This document shows, one piece after another, positions 1-8,264 of a DNA stretch of 33,939 nt. The notes below the pieces were generated by a model. That model was not told the origin of the DNA. It was given only the letters and a program-made list of their open reading frames with translations, and did not search any database. The DNA is from Candidatus Kapaibacterium sp. (GTDB lineage Bacteria; Bacteroidota; Ignavibacteria; Kapaibacteriales; UBA7675). The DNA is taken from assembly GCA_028284775.1 (NCBI GenBank), contig JANQRB010000164.1, positions 1-33,939 of the forward strand. The letters run 5' to 3'. Position numbers and translations under genes: made by a program. Within the stretch, counting starts at the first letter, position 1, and every line of letters begins with the position of its first letter.

Positions 1-1014
1 CGGCGGGGCGGTCTCCCAGGCCTTGCGGTCGACGGGCCCGTGCTTCTTTTCGTACTTGCCGATCGGCTCCATCACCCGCGCGGCGGTGACTCGCTCCCCG
101 AGCTGGAACTTTCGGCCGATACGACGATCTGCCGAGGGGCGCGTGTGCAGCTTCAAGCCGCCGGCGCCGATCGTTATCAATGGGAACCCGCCGCGGGTTT
201 GAGTGATCCGACGATCCCAGATCCAATCGCCGCGCCCGACGAATCGACTCTTTACCAACTTCGCGCCGCGACGAATGATGGCTGCGAAGCTAGAGCTGAA
301 CTGTGGGTGAGAATACGTGAATTCAGTGACGTCATAATTGGCATTCCCGATACGCTTACAACGCCGGGCGAGCGCTTCAGGCTGCCCCTGCGGATCGAAG
401 TGCCTGAGGCGCTTTTGCCGCTCGAACTTCGCCGTTTGCGCTTCGAGCTGCGCTATCAGGCGCGTCTGCTGCGGATCAGAGGCGTCGATCAGGGTACGAC
501 AATGCAGCGTCGTGTGGAAGGCGGCGACGTAATTCTGACGCTGGACGTTCCGTCGCGGTTGCTGCAACAGAGTGAGACCAAATTGTTTGAATTCGAGACC
601 GTCGGATTGATAACGATGCTGGAAACGACAACACTGCGAATCGAGAATATAGAAGCCGAATTTCAGGAGGATGTCTGTATCAATGTCGCCGGCACATCCG
701 GCAGCTACGGCATTCACGAATATTGCCTGGGCTATGAAGTAGGCCTGCGCCAGTTGCTTGCACTGCGCGTCGCGCCGAATCCCGCCGATGCTGAAGTCGA
801 TATCAGTATTCGTCCCGCGAGCGGCAGCGACCGGCAGCTGCTTGAGCTTTTCGATAATTTCGGACGCCGCCTGTGGCGCACTGAAGTCCGGTCGCAGGAT
901 GGACAGTCTTACAGTCTGAAGCTGGAAACAGCAAGTCTGTCGGCGGGAATCTATCTGCTGCGTTTGCGATCGGCGGATCAGGTAGAGACGGCGAGAATCC
1001 TTGTGCGGCGTTAG
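1..1014 (+). CDS. T9SS cargo protein, 5'-truncated (Ig-like, cohesin-like and sorting domains)
   Basis: The frame is open from base 1, so the gene probably begins outside the window; a GTG at 40 is not a convincing start. Visible domains are one Ig-like module (TTICRG...YQWEPAAGLSDP...NDGC, nt ~105-320), then a cohesin-like beta domain (nt ~325-700, with PGERFRLPLRI and a LRYQARLL strand), then the linker motif GIHEYCLGY. The protein ends in a ~80-residue type A T9SS sorting domain (VAPNPADAEVDISI to the stop, ending ILVRR). It is predicted to be exported across the outer membrane and attached to the cell surface or released. It has the same C-terminal architecture as the next two genes and is the first of three tandem paralogs. 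The first ~95 bases do not match the equivalent part of the paralogs and may be a chimeric contig end (see findings). Ligand or substrate is unknown. Confidence 0.85.
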   Translation, partial: RRGGLPGLAVDGPVLLFVLADRLHHPRGGDSLPELELSADTTICRGARVQLQAAGADRYQWEPAAGLSDPTIPDPIAAPDESTLYQLRAATNDGCEARAELWVRIREFSDVIIGIPDTLTTPGERFRLPLRIEVPEALLPLELRRLRFELRYQARLLRIRGVDQGTTMQRRVEGGDVILTLDVPSRLLQQSETKLFEFETVGLITMLETTTLRIENIEAEFQEDVCINVAGTSGSYGIHEYCLGYEVGLRQLLALRVAPNPADAEVDISIRPASGSDRQLLELFDNFGRRLWRTEVRSQDGQSYSLKLETASLSAGIYLLRLRSADQVETARILVRR

Positions 1015-1062
1015 ACAGGCAGCGGCGGCCCGGCGCGTAAGTCTGGTGATGAGGCCCAAAGG

Positions 1063-1070
1063 CATATTTG
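1063..1070 (+). promoter_or_regulatory. possible -7 box (CATATTTG) upstream of the second cargo gene
   Basis: CATATTTG differs by one base from the Bacteroidota -7 consensus TAnnTTTG and lies 84 nt before the ATG at 1155. That is close to the 87-nt spacing of the better box upstream of the gene at 18648. No clear -33 element is visible, so this is weak. Confidence 0.25.
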
Positions 1071-1154
1071 CATTTAGCGTCCGAATCGGGCGATATTAGA
1101 AGCGAAATCTGGCTGACAGCAATACGAAAGGCCTGACAAAGCGTGCATTGTGTG

Positions 1155-3995
1155 ATGAAAACAAGTGTGCTGTGGCTCCTGCTGGTTACGGCAACAACGG
1201 CCCTGGCGCAGCCACATACCTACAACTGGTACTTCGGCGACCGGGCCGGTCTTAATTTCAGCGGCCCGCAGCCCCGGACGCTGCTGGACGGCGAGCTACA
1301 GCAACTGGAAGGCAGCGCCGTCCTTTCCGATGCCGACGGCAACCTGATGTTTTATACCGATGGTATCCGATGCTGGGATGCCGATCACCGGATCATGCCG
1401 GGCAGCCTGCCCAACCTGCCCGCCGGCAGTCACCCTGCCGAAATCAGCTTTTCGACGGCGCAGGCCGCCCTGATCGTACCGCACCCTTCCGATGTGAATT
1501 TGTATTATGTGTTTAACGCCGGTAATATGAGCGGCGTCGGCGATGATGACGTCGTCTTGCCCGCGGAGTACGAGCAGATATTGCGGGCTATGAGTTATAG
1601 TCTAGTAGATATGCGCCTGCGGGACGGCAAAGGCGATCTGTTGGAGCGGGGCAGCCTGAATCCCGCGGTCGAGCTCAGCGAAAATCTGGGCGGTACGACT
1701 AACTGTTCCGCAACGGGATTCTGGGTGCTCGCGCGTGAATTGGGAGCCAATCGTTTCTACGCCTATCACGTCGGGCCCAATGGACTGAATACCACGCCGA
1801 TTATTTCCGATGCTGGGGGACGCGCTCCACGCGAAGGCGCCGGAATCGGACAGCTGAAAATTTCACCCGACAGCCGCCTGCTGGCATACAGCAGTTTTGA
1901 CGATCCGGCGCTCGACGCGCTCATTTTCGATTTCAATAACGAAACCGGGCTCGTCAGCAACCCGCGCGCACTGACGGCATTCGACAGTGATCGCTTCAAC
2001 AATGCCTATGGATTGAGCTTTGCGCCCGATAATCGCCAGTTGTATGTGTCGCGTGTGGGCGGCACCCTGATCCAATATCTTCTCGACGATCCCACTGAGG
2101 CGGCGATTCGCTTGTCGGCGGTGGAACTCGGCGATCCACTCAGAAATCGTGAATTCGGGACGATGCAGATTGCCGCTGACGGCCGCATCTACATCGCGCA
2201 GAGCGCTGCCCTCGATCTGGCTGTGCTGAGCCAGCCGAATCTGCGCGGAGCGGCGGCCGACCTGCGTTATGATGAGGTCCGCGCCGGGGCCTTGCCGCCC
2301 CCGCTCTCCCGCGTCAGTACCTTCGGCCTGCCGAACTTTATGGATTATGTTTTCAATAGCGGTCCGCCGCCGCCTCTCTGCGACAGACCGCAAAGCGCTT
2401 TCAGCGTTGAAAGCGTCTGCCAGGGGGCCTGCGCGACATTTGTGAACGAGAGCCGGGGCCCGCAGAGCACCTGGCGCTGGACCTTTGAAGGCGGTCTGCC
2501 GGCTGCTTCCTCGCTGCCCGCGCCGCCGCCGATCTGCTACGAGCAGGCCGGCAGCTACCGCGTGCAATTGATTGTCGGCACAATGCTGGCGGCCGATACT
2601 ATCGAGAGCCGGATTGAAATTCTGCCCGGGCCCGCCCTTGAGGTCAGTCAGGATGTCCTCATCTGCACCGGAGCTTCCGTGCAGCTGCAGGCGCGGGGCG
2701 AGGGCCGTTTTCGCTGGTCGCCGACGGAAGGACTAAGCGATCCGGGTATCCCCGATCCGATTGCGTCGCCGTCCGTCAGCACTGTTTACACCGTCACACT
2801 GGAAGACGAGAGTGGCTGTGTTTCACGCGATTCGGTTGCGGTGACGCTTGACTCCTTCAGGGCCATTGTCAGCTCGGCGGCCACGATTTGTCGCGGCTCA
2901 TCCGCGCTGATCAGCGCCGGTGGCGGGCTGGATTACACCTGGACGCCGTCCGAAGGACTCGATGATCCAGCTATCCCCACGCCCCTGGCCGCGCCGGAAC
3001 GAACGACGGTGTATACCGTCACGGTCGTCAACGAGTTCGGCTGTCGCGCCGTCGATTCGGTGCTGGTTGAGGTGCTGCCGCCGCCGGATATCGACCTGGG
3101 ACCCGATCTGCGTATCTGCCGCGGTGAAGCGGTTAGCCTGCGTTCAGGCGAAGCCGCAAGCTATCAGTGGACGCCAGGGGAGGGCCTGAGCGATCCCGGC
3201 AGCGCCAACCCCTTGGCCAGTCCGACGACAACAACCGTCTACCGCCTGCTGGCCGTCGCGGACAACGGCTGTATTCGCGAAGAGGAAGTGCGCGTCCAGG
3301 TCGATGACATACAGGATCTGGTCATCAGCCTGCCCTCGCTTCGCGATACCCCCGGCAATCTCTTTCGTCTGCCCCTGACAATCAGCGTGCCGCCCGCGCT
3401 GCTGCCGCTCGATCTGCCGGCGCTGGATATTACCCTGCGCTACGCCGCAGGTCTGCTCAACATCGAGGGCATCGCCGACGGCCCGCGTCTGGCCGGACGA
3501 ATTAATGGCGAATTCTCGGAGGTGGAACTCATCGTGCCGGCGCAACGCGTTACCAGCGACGAGAGCGTGTTGTTGGAACTCGATGCCCGCGGTCTGATCG
3601 CCCTGCGCGATACGACCGCCATCGAGATCAGGATCGCGGATCCCGACTTCGGTCCGGGCGTTTGTGCGCGCCTGCTGGTGCAGGACGGCGGCTTCGGCAT
3701 TCACGAATATTGCCTGGGCTATGGCGTGCGGACATTTGTTCCGCTCAGCGTCGTCATCGGCCCCAATCCCGCCGATGGCCGCGTCGAAGTCAGTGTCCGG
3801 TCGGCGGCGAACGGCGCTGTTCATCGGTTTCGACTGCTGGATGATTTTGGCCGCGTGCTGCTGCGGCGGGAGCTGAGAGGCGAGGCAGCCGGACGCTTTG
3901 TCTTCAATACCTCGTCATTGGCGACGGGTACGTATCATATCCAGGTCAGGGTCGGCAGCGATACCTGGAACGGCCGTCTGCTGGTTGTCCACTAG
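1155..3995 (+). CDS. T9SS cargo protein: propeller-like domain, PKD, 3 Ig-like modules, cohesin-like domain, sorting domain
   Basis: ATG 1155 is preferred over the upstream GTG 1143 because it directly begins a Sec signal peptide (MKTSVLWLLLVTATTALAQ), giving 946 aa. An N-terminal ~370-residue region begins NWYFGDRAGLNF and contains propeller-like strands (QAALIVPHP, GQLKISPDSRLLAYSS, YGLSFAPDNRQLYVS, LPNFMDYVF). This start is characteristic of large Bacteroidota surface proteins often labelled gliding-motility associated. A PKD-like domain (FSVESVCQGACATF...YRVQLIV) follows at ~410-490. Three Ig-like modules (each CxG...W(T/S)P.EGL(S/D)DP...GC) follow at ~490-730, then a cohesin-like domain (~735-860), the FGIHEYCLGY linker and a T9SS sorting domain (GPNPADGRVEVSV...). 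It probably acts outside the cell in adhesion or as a surface scaffold; the ligand cannot be inferred. It is flanked by two paralogs and separated from the next by 113 nt. Confidence 0.9.
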   Translation: MKTSVLWLLLVTATTALAQPHTYNWYFGDRAGLNFSGPQPRTLLDGELQQLEGSAVLSDADGNLMFYTDGIRCWDADHRIMPGSLPNLPAGSHPAEISFSTAQAALIVPHPSDVNLYYVFNAGNMSGVGDDDVVLPAEYEQILRAMSYSLVDMRLRDGKGDLLERGSLNPAVELSENLGGTTNCSATGFWVLARELGANRFYAYHVGPNGLNTTPIISDAGGRAPREGAGIGQLKISPDSRLLAYSSFDDPALDALIFDFNNETGLVSNPRALTAFDSDRFNNAYGLSFAPDNRQLYVSRVGGTLIQYLLDDPTEAAIRLSAVELGDPLRNREFGTMQIAADGRIYIAQSAALDLAVLSQPNLRGAAADLRYDEVRAGALPPPLSRVSTFGLPNFMDYVFNSGPPPPLCDRPQSAFSVESVCQGACATFVNESRGPQSTWRWTFEGGLPAASSLPAPPPICYEQAGSYRVQLIVGTMLAADTIESRIEILPGPALEVSQDVLICTGASVQLQARGEGRFRWSPTEGLSDPGIPDPIASPSVSTVYTVTLEDESGCVSRDSVAVTLDSFRAIVSSAATICRGSSALISAGGGLDYTWTPSEGLDDPAIPTPLAAPERTTVYTVTVVNEFGCRAVDSVLVEVLPPPDIDLGPDLRICRGEAVSLRSGEAASYQWTPGEGLSDPGSANPLASPTTTTVYRLLAVADNGCIREEEVRVQVDDIQDLVISLPSLRDTPGNLFRLPLTISVPPALLPLDLPALDITLRYAAGLLNIEGIADGPRLAGRINGEFSEVELIVPAQRVTSDESVLLELDARGLIALRDTTAIEIRIADPDFGPGVCARLLVQDGGFGIHEYCLGYGVRTFVPLSVVIGPNPADGRVEVSVRSAANGAVHRFRLLDDFGRVLLRRELRGEAAGRFVFNTSSLATGTYHIQVRVGSDTWNGRLLVVH

Positions 3996-4108
3996 CGCGG
4001 GAAGGTCCGCAGGTAAGCTCGAAGCGTACCTACTGACTGTCACCTGCGATAATTCAAGGTCTGTGGTGTCTACGCTAGCGAGGGCCCCCAGACACAATCA
4101 GGAATTCC

Positions 4109-7100
4109 ATGCGCGCTCTCTTCTTAATTGCCCTCCTGCTGGTTGCCGGCGTCTGGCCCGCAATCCTTCACGCCCAGTTAGAAGCCAATGAATGGTATTT
4201 CGGACCGCGTCTCGGTATCAGCTTCCGCAACGGCGGGATGCCGCTGCCGATCGGCGTCAGTCAGATGAATACGCAGGAAGGCAGCGCCACGATTTCGCAT
4301 ACCCGGACCGGCGATCTCTTGTTTTACACCAATGGCTTCGTGATCTGGGACGCCAGTCACAATATTATGCCCGGCGCGGTCCTGCAGAATTACAATGGCC
4401 CCGAAGATCGCTTTCCGGGGTATTCCAGCACCCAGGCCGCCCTCATTGTGCCCCATCCCGGTGAGCCGAATCAATATTTCGTATTTAACCCGGGCAACCG
4501 AACCGGCGGAACTTACCCGGGCGTCATTGGCGCTCGCCGCCTCGATGGATTCTCTTATACCCTTGTCGATATGAGCCTTAACAATGGCATGGGCGATGTA
4601 CTGCGGCGCGGCAACCTGAACAGCCAGATCAAGCTGACGGAGCGCCTGACGGGAACGAAACGCTGCGGCGAAGATTTCTACTGGATCGTGGTCAGCGAAT
4701 TTCGCGGCGATCGTTTTATTGCCTATCGGGTCGATCAGGACGGCCTAAGCGGCTCGGCCGTCACTTCCAGGGTCGGCGTTGCCATTTTCGATGAATTCGG
4801 CGGCGTCGGACAGATGAAAATGTCGCCCGACGGATCGATGCTGGCAACCGTCCACGGCAGTCCGCTTTTCGGTTGGCAAATTGAACTCTACCTCTTCGAT
4901 GTCGCGACGGGCAAACTCTCCGATCAGCTTGTCATCCCGGCGCCGCGCGACGACAAACCCTACGGCCTGAGTTTCTCGCCGGACAATTCGCGTCTTTACA
5001 TTTCAAGCATCGAAGGCAATATTTACCAGTACAACGTCAGCGATTACGACGAAGATAAAGTTAAGTTTTCGCGTCAGCTCGTTTCCGATCCGGACGAAGC
5101 GGCGCGCTATGGCTCGATGCAGCTCGGACCGGACGGCAGGCTATACATCGCGCATGATGGCGTCCGCCAGCTTTCGGTCATTCAGTTTCCTAACGAGCCG
5201 GGACTGGCCTGTCGCTTTCGGTCCAATGCCATCCAGACGGGCGGACCGGATCCCACGTCGCGCAATACGCTCGGCCTGCCCAATTTCATGGATCATCTGT
5301 TTCTCGAGGGCGGCGGGCAGGGTGATTGTTCGCGCCCGCTCAGCGCCTTTGCCTTTGAATCTGTCTGCAGCGGCGACTGCGTCAGCTTTCGCGACGAAAG
5401 TACAAGTAATCCGGAAGCCTGGGAATGGGAGTTCGAAGGCGGTATTCCGGCGCGGGCCGATGGCGCTGAGCCGCCGGAGATTTGCTATCCTCGGCCGGGC
5501 GACTTTAAGGTGCGCCTGATTACGCGCAACCGCTTCGGCGCCGATACGAGCGAGCAGCAGATCAGCATTTTCGCGCCGCCCGCCCTGGACGCCGGACCCG
5601 ACATTCATATTTGCGCCGGCGCTTCATTAACACTTCAGGCACAGGGCCAGGGCCGCATGCGCTGGACGCCGGCCGAAGGATTGAGCGATGCGGACAGCCC
5701 GACGCCTGTCATACGGCCGTCGGCAACAAGGGAATATACGGTGACGCTCGTTGATGAGCGAGGCTGTGTCTCGAGCGCAAGCCTGACAGTGTTTGTTGAA
5801 TCGGTGTCGCTCGAAGTCGACGAGCCGCCGGCAATTTGTGTCGGTGAGAGTGCCAGGCTGCGCGCAGAGGGCGGCGTCCGCTATGTCTGGACGCCGGCGG
5901 AAGGACTCGACGATCCTTTTGCCGCTGAGCCGCTTGCCGCGCCTAAGGAGACGACGACCTATACGGTGCAGACTTTTAACGAATTCGATTGTTCAACGTC
6001 GGCGACGATTAGCCTTATTGTTCTGCCGAAGCCGGAACTCGATCTTGGCGAGGATATCAGTCTTTGTTTTGGTCAGAGCGTGACGCTGGGGGCACCGGCG
6101 GGCCTGCGTTATGAATGGCGACCAGCCACCGGCCTGAGCGACCCGACGCGCGCCGATCCCGTCGCCGGGCCGCAGCAGACCACCCTGTACACGCTTACCG
6201 TTACCAACGAAGCCGGCTGTAGCGCAAGTGACGAGATCGAGATTCGTGTTGGCGAGGAATTACAGGTGGCAGTGGAGCAGGAAGTCGCATTTCTGTGCGC
6301 CGGTGGCAGCGTGCGCCTCGGCGCTGCGGGCGGCGACAGCTACGAGTGGAGCCCCGCCGAGGGTCTTGATGATCCCTTCAGCGCCACGCCCCTCGCCAAC
6401 CCGACGCGCGCCACGACATATACAGTACGGGCTCGCCGTGACGGCTGTGAAGGGCAGGCCCAGGTTCAGGTCGAAATCCTGCCGTCCCCTGAAATCGACG
6501 CCGGCCCGGATCAATTCATTTGCCGAGGCATGAGCGCTACACTGCAGGCATCCGGCGCGCTGCGCTATGAATGGGAGCCCGCGGCCGGATTAAGTGATGC
6601 CGCGACGGCCTCGCCGCTCGCAAGCCCCTCCACAACAACGCTGTACCGACTGCGTGCCTGGGACGCCAATGGCTGCGAAGGGCGCGACAGCGTCTGGCTG
6701 CATGTCAGTCCGGAAGGCAGCGCGCGTATTGTGATACCGGACCTTGAAATTCAACCGGGTGAAAGCCTGACCATGCCCATCCGGATCGCCACACCCGCCG
6801 ATCTGCTGCCCTTGTCCCATGCCGGTCTGCAGATAGAGCTGGAATACAACGCGCGCATGTTACTGCTCGAAGGCGGCAGCAGAGGTGTTTTCAGTCCGCT
6901 AAGATCTGTCGGCAATCAACGCAGCGTACGGATCGATTTACCGGCCGGAAACCTGACGAGCGGCGAAGAGACGGTGACGGAGCTCAGGCTGCAAGCCCTG
7001 CTCAGCTCAGAGGAGCATTCGGAACTGAGCGTCCGGGCGGCCGGCTTTGAGGGCAGCGCGTGCGTCCAGCTTCTGCCGGCCGAGAGGGCGGCGCAAGTCA

Positions 7101-7405
7101 GTCTGCACGAATTTTGTGTTACCTACGATATCGGCGTCCGGCGTCTGCTCAGCATCAGGGCCGACCCCAATCCGGCGCAGGGCGACATTGACATATCAAT
7201 TGAGACCTCGTCCGGCAGTACGCAACACCACATCGCGTTGTTTAACAATTTTGGACGCCTGCTGCGTCAACAGACAGTGGACACGCAATCTTTAACGAAG
7301 TTTTCCCTGCGACTTCACCGCGGCGGTTTAACTAACGGCCTGTATTTGCTGCGCGTCACTGCAGGCAGCGAAGTGCGGACACAGACGATCTTACTGACTG
7401 ATTGA
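4109..7405 (+). CDS. T9SS cargo protein: propeller-like domain, PKD, 5 Ig-like modules, cohesin-like domain, sorting domain
   Basis: This 1098-aa paralog of the preceding gene starts at ATG 4109 behind an AGGA (~4100-4103). The signal peptide is MRALFLIALLLVAGVWPAILHAQ. The NWYFG-type propeller-like region (EWYFGPRLGISF, QAALIVPHPGEPNQYFVF, GQMKMSPDGSMLA, YGLSFSPDNSRLYIS, LPNFMDHLF) spans roughly residues 25-400. A PKD-like domain (FAFESVCSGDCVSF...EWEFEGG) follows, then five Ig-like modules against three in the upstream paralog. A cohesin-like domain (PGESLTMPIRI, LEYNARMLLLEG), a variant linker (SLHEFCVTYDIG) and a T9SS sorting domain (ADPNPAQGDIDISI) complete it. It is predicted to be an exported surface protein. 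Module number varies while both ends are conserved, which suggests growth by internal repeat duplication. Exact function is unknown. Confidence 0.9.
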   Translation: MRALFLIALLLVAGVWPAILHAQLEANEWYFGPRLGISFRNGGMPLPIGVSQMNTQEGSATISHTRTGDLLFYTNGFVIWDASHNIMPGAVLQNYNGPEDRFPGYSSTQAALIVPHPGEPNQYFVFNPGNRTGGTYPGVIGARRLDGFSYTLVDMSLNNGMGDVLRRGNLNSQIKLTERLTGTKRCGEDFYWIVVSEFRGDRFIAYRVDQDGLSGSAVTSRVGVAIFDEFGGVGQMKMSPDGSMLATVHGSPLFGWQIELYLFDVATGKLSDQLVIPAPRDDKPYGLSFSPDNSRLYISSIEGNIYQYNVSDYDEDKVKFSRQLVSDPDEAARYGSMQLGPDGRLYIAHDGVRQLSVIQFPNEPGLACRFRSNAIQTGGPDPTSRNTLGLPNFMDHLFLEGGGQGDCSRPLSAFAFESVCSGDCVSFRDESTSNPEAWEWEFEGGIPARADGAEPPEICYPRPGDFKVRLITRNRFGADTSEQQISIFAPPALDAGPDIHICAGASLTLQAQGQGRMRWTPAEGLSDADSPTPVIRPSATREYTVTLVDERGCVSSASLTVFVESVSLEVDEPPAICVGESARLRAEGGVRYVWTPAEGLDDPFAAEPLAAPKETTTYTVQTFNEFDCSTSATISLIVLPKPELDLGEDISLCFGQSVTLGAPAGLRYEWRPATGLSDPTRADPVAGPQQTTLYTLTVTNEAGCSASDEIEIRVGEELQVAVEQEVAFLCAGGSVRLGAAGGDSYEWSPAEGLDDPFSATPLANPTRATTYTVRARRDGCEGQAQVQVEILPSPEIDAGPDQFICRGMSATLQASGALRYEWEPAAGLSDAATASPLASPSTTTLYRLRAWDANGCEGRDSVWLHVSPEGSARIVIPDLEIQPGESLTMPIRIATPADLLPLSHAGLQIELEYNARMLLLEGGSRGVFSPLRSVGNQRSVRIDLPAGNLTSGEETVTELRLQALLSSEEHSELSVRAAGFEGSACVQLLPAERAAQVSLHEFCVTYDIGVRRLLSIRADPNPAQGDIDISIETSSGSTQHHIALFNNFGRLLRQQTVDTQSLTKFSLRLHRGGLTNGLYLLRVTAGSEVRTQTILLTD

Positions 7406-7410
7406 AGCCT

Positions 7411-7474
7411 AAAAAAGGACCTCGCGGTATATCGCAACCCGCGAGGTCCGGGGCTGACACGCCATAGTGTCAGC
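7411..7474 (-). terminator. tandem-hairpin terminator, best read on the minus strand
   Basis: GGACCTCGCGG (7417-7427) pairs perfectly with CCGCGAGGTCC (7439-7449). A second hairpin pairs GCTGACAC (7453-7460) with GTGTCAGC (7467-7474). Six A residues (7411-7416) precede the first stem on the plus strand, so minus-strand RNA would end stem-loop plus U6, a classic intrinsic terminator. On the plus strand there is no T-run, though the hairpin lies only 12 nt after the stop of the cargo gene and may also protect that mRNA end. Confidence 0.7.
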
Positions 7475-7843
7475 AGAGCGGCATGGTCAGCGCACGACAA
7501 GATATGTCCGCTGCGGCACCTGCGCGCCCTATTGAAAAGCTATGGAAAAACTGTCTGCTGTTCGGCGCTCGACAGCTTGTTGGCTAGAGTTTAATAGCGG
7601 GCAACTCATCACTCCTGTCCACAGATTGGACTGCCCTTAGGCAAGCAGTCCTGTGCGCTTGTATTATACGTAGTCTGCAAGCCCGGCACCGGGGCAATGA
7701 CGCCATGGGTTGATCCGGGCGATCAATTGCGAATAGCATGTGTCTACATTTTATTTTTTGCAAAGAGATTGTTGCGAATGCTAAATGTTAATACCGCATG
7801 GGCAGTAGAACAGATGGAGAAGCTGCCCGAATGTTTCGTCAGC

Positions 7844-7887
7844 CATTCGCCGCCCGCTTCGCCGTTGCGGGAATGCGGCGGCGAATG
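7844..7887. repeat. REP-like inverted repeat
   Basis: CATTCGCCGC (7844-7853) and its exact complement GCGGCGAATG (7878-7887) flank a GC-rich 24-nt centre. Pairing can extend through CGTCA with a small bulge. This resembles intergenic palindromic repeats; only one copy is visible here. Confidence 0.45.
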
Positions 7888-8214
7888 ACGGGCAGGCGGA
7901 GGATGGCTGCCTAAACGCCTTTACGGCAAAGTCTGATAGTGATCCGAAAGACGGAGTGCCGGCATTCGTTGTCCGACGCAACGCCCATTGATCCCTTGGA
8001 TTAGTTGTCCATGCCAAATCCTTTACTGTTTAACATCTGATTCGCTTCGGGCAGGGTGTTCGTCTGGCTGCGACTATTCCGGCTTTTCTGGTGGCCCAAA
8101 CCACCTAAGAGCCGCTACGGATATGAGCACCGTACACTTATACTCGCATATGGATGACGATTCCCGCAATCTTCGGTCACGGCCGAGGGCTGCGACTCAG
8201 GATCACATGCGATG

Positions 8215-8263
8215 CAAAGATACGTTGCGAGGCGATGTTCGGATTACAACAATAACACTACAG
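8215..8263 (-). promoter_or_regulatory. outward-facing promoter-like element: 21-bp word + 20 bp + TATCTTTG
   Basis: Reading the minus strand, the word at 8263-8243 (core GTGTTATTGTTGTAAT) begins one base after the stop codon of the last TPR-LuxR gene. It is followed after exactly 20 nt by TATCTTTG (8222-8215), a perfect TAnnTTTG -7 box. The same word, spacing and box occur on the plus strand at 18512-18560. The 21-bp word would span about -53 to -33 and contains TGTWGT repeated with an 11-bp period. No coding gene follows on the minus strand; a terminator lies ~740 nt downstream. Confidence 0.6.
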
Positions 8264-8264
8264 C

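Larger units (their letters stand above)
7406..8214. other. gene-free stretch with several inverted repeats
   Basis: About 800 bp without a convincing coding region on either strand. The longest frames (78 aa minus at 7781-8017, 63 aa plus at 7697-7888) have neither family resemblance nor plausible starts. It contains tandem hairpins at 7417-7474, a 7-bp-stem hairpin at 7628-7651 (GGACTGC/GCAGTCC), a 10-bp inverted repeat at 7844-7887, and at its right edge a promoter-like element reading leftward (8215-8263). It could be a decayed gene or a non-coding transcription unit. Confidence 0.5.

Noticed and set aside
7781..8017. 78-aa minus-strand frame downstream of the leftward promoter-like element
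   Set aside because: No ribosome site, composition unlike a protein, and it spans the inverted repeat at 7844-7887; not supported as a gene.
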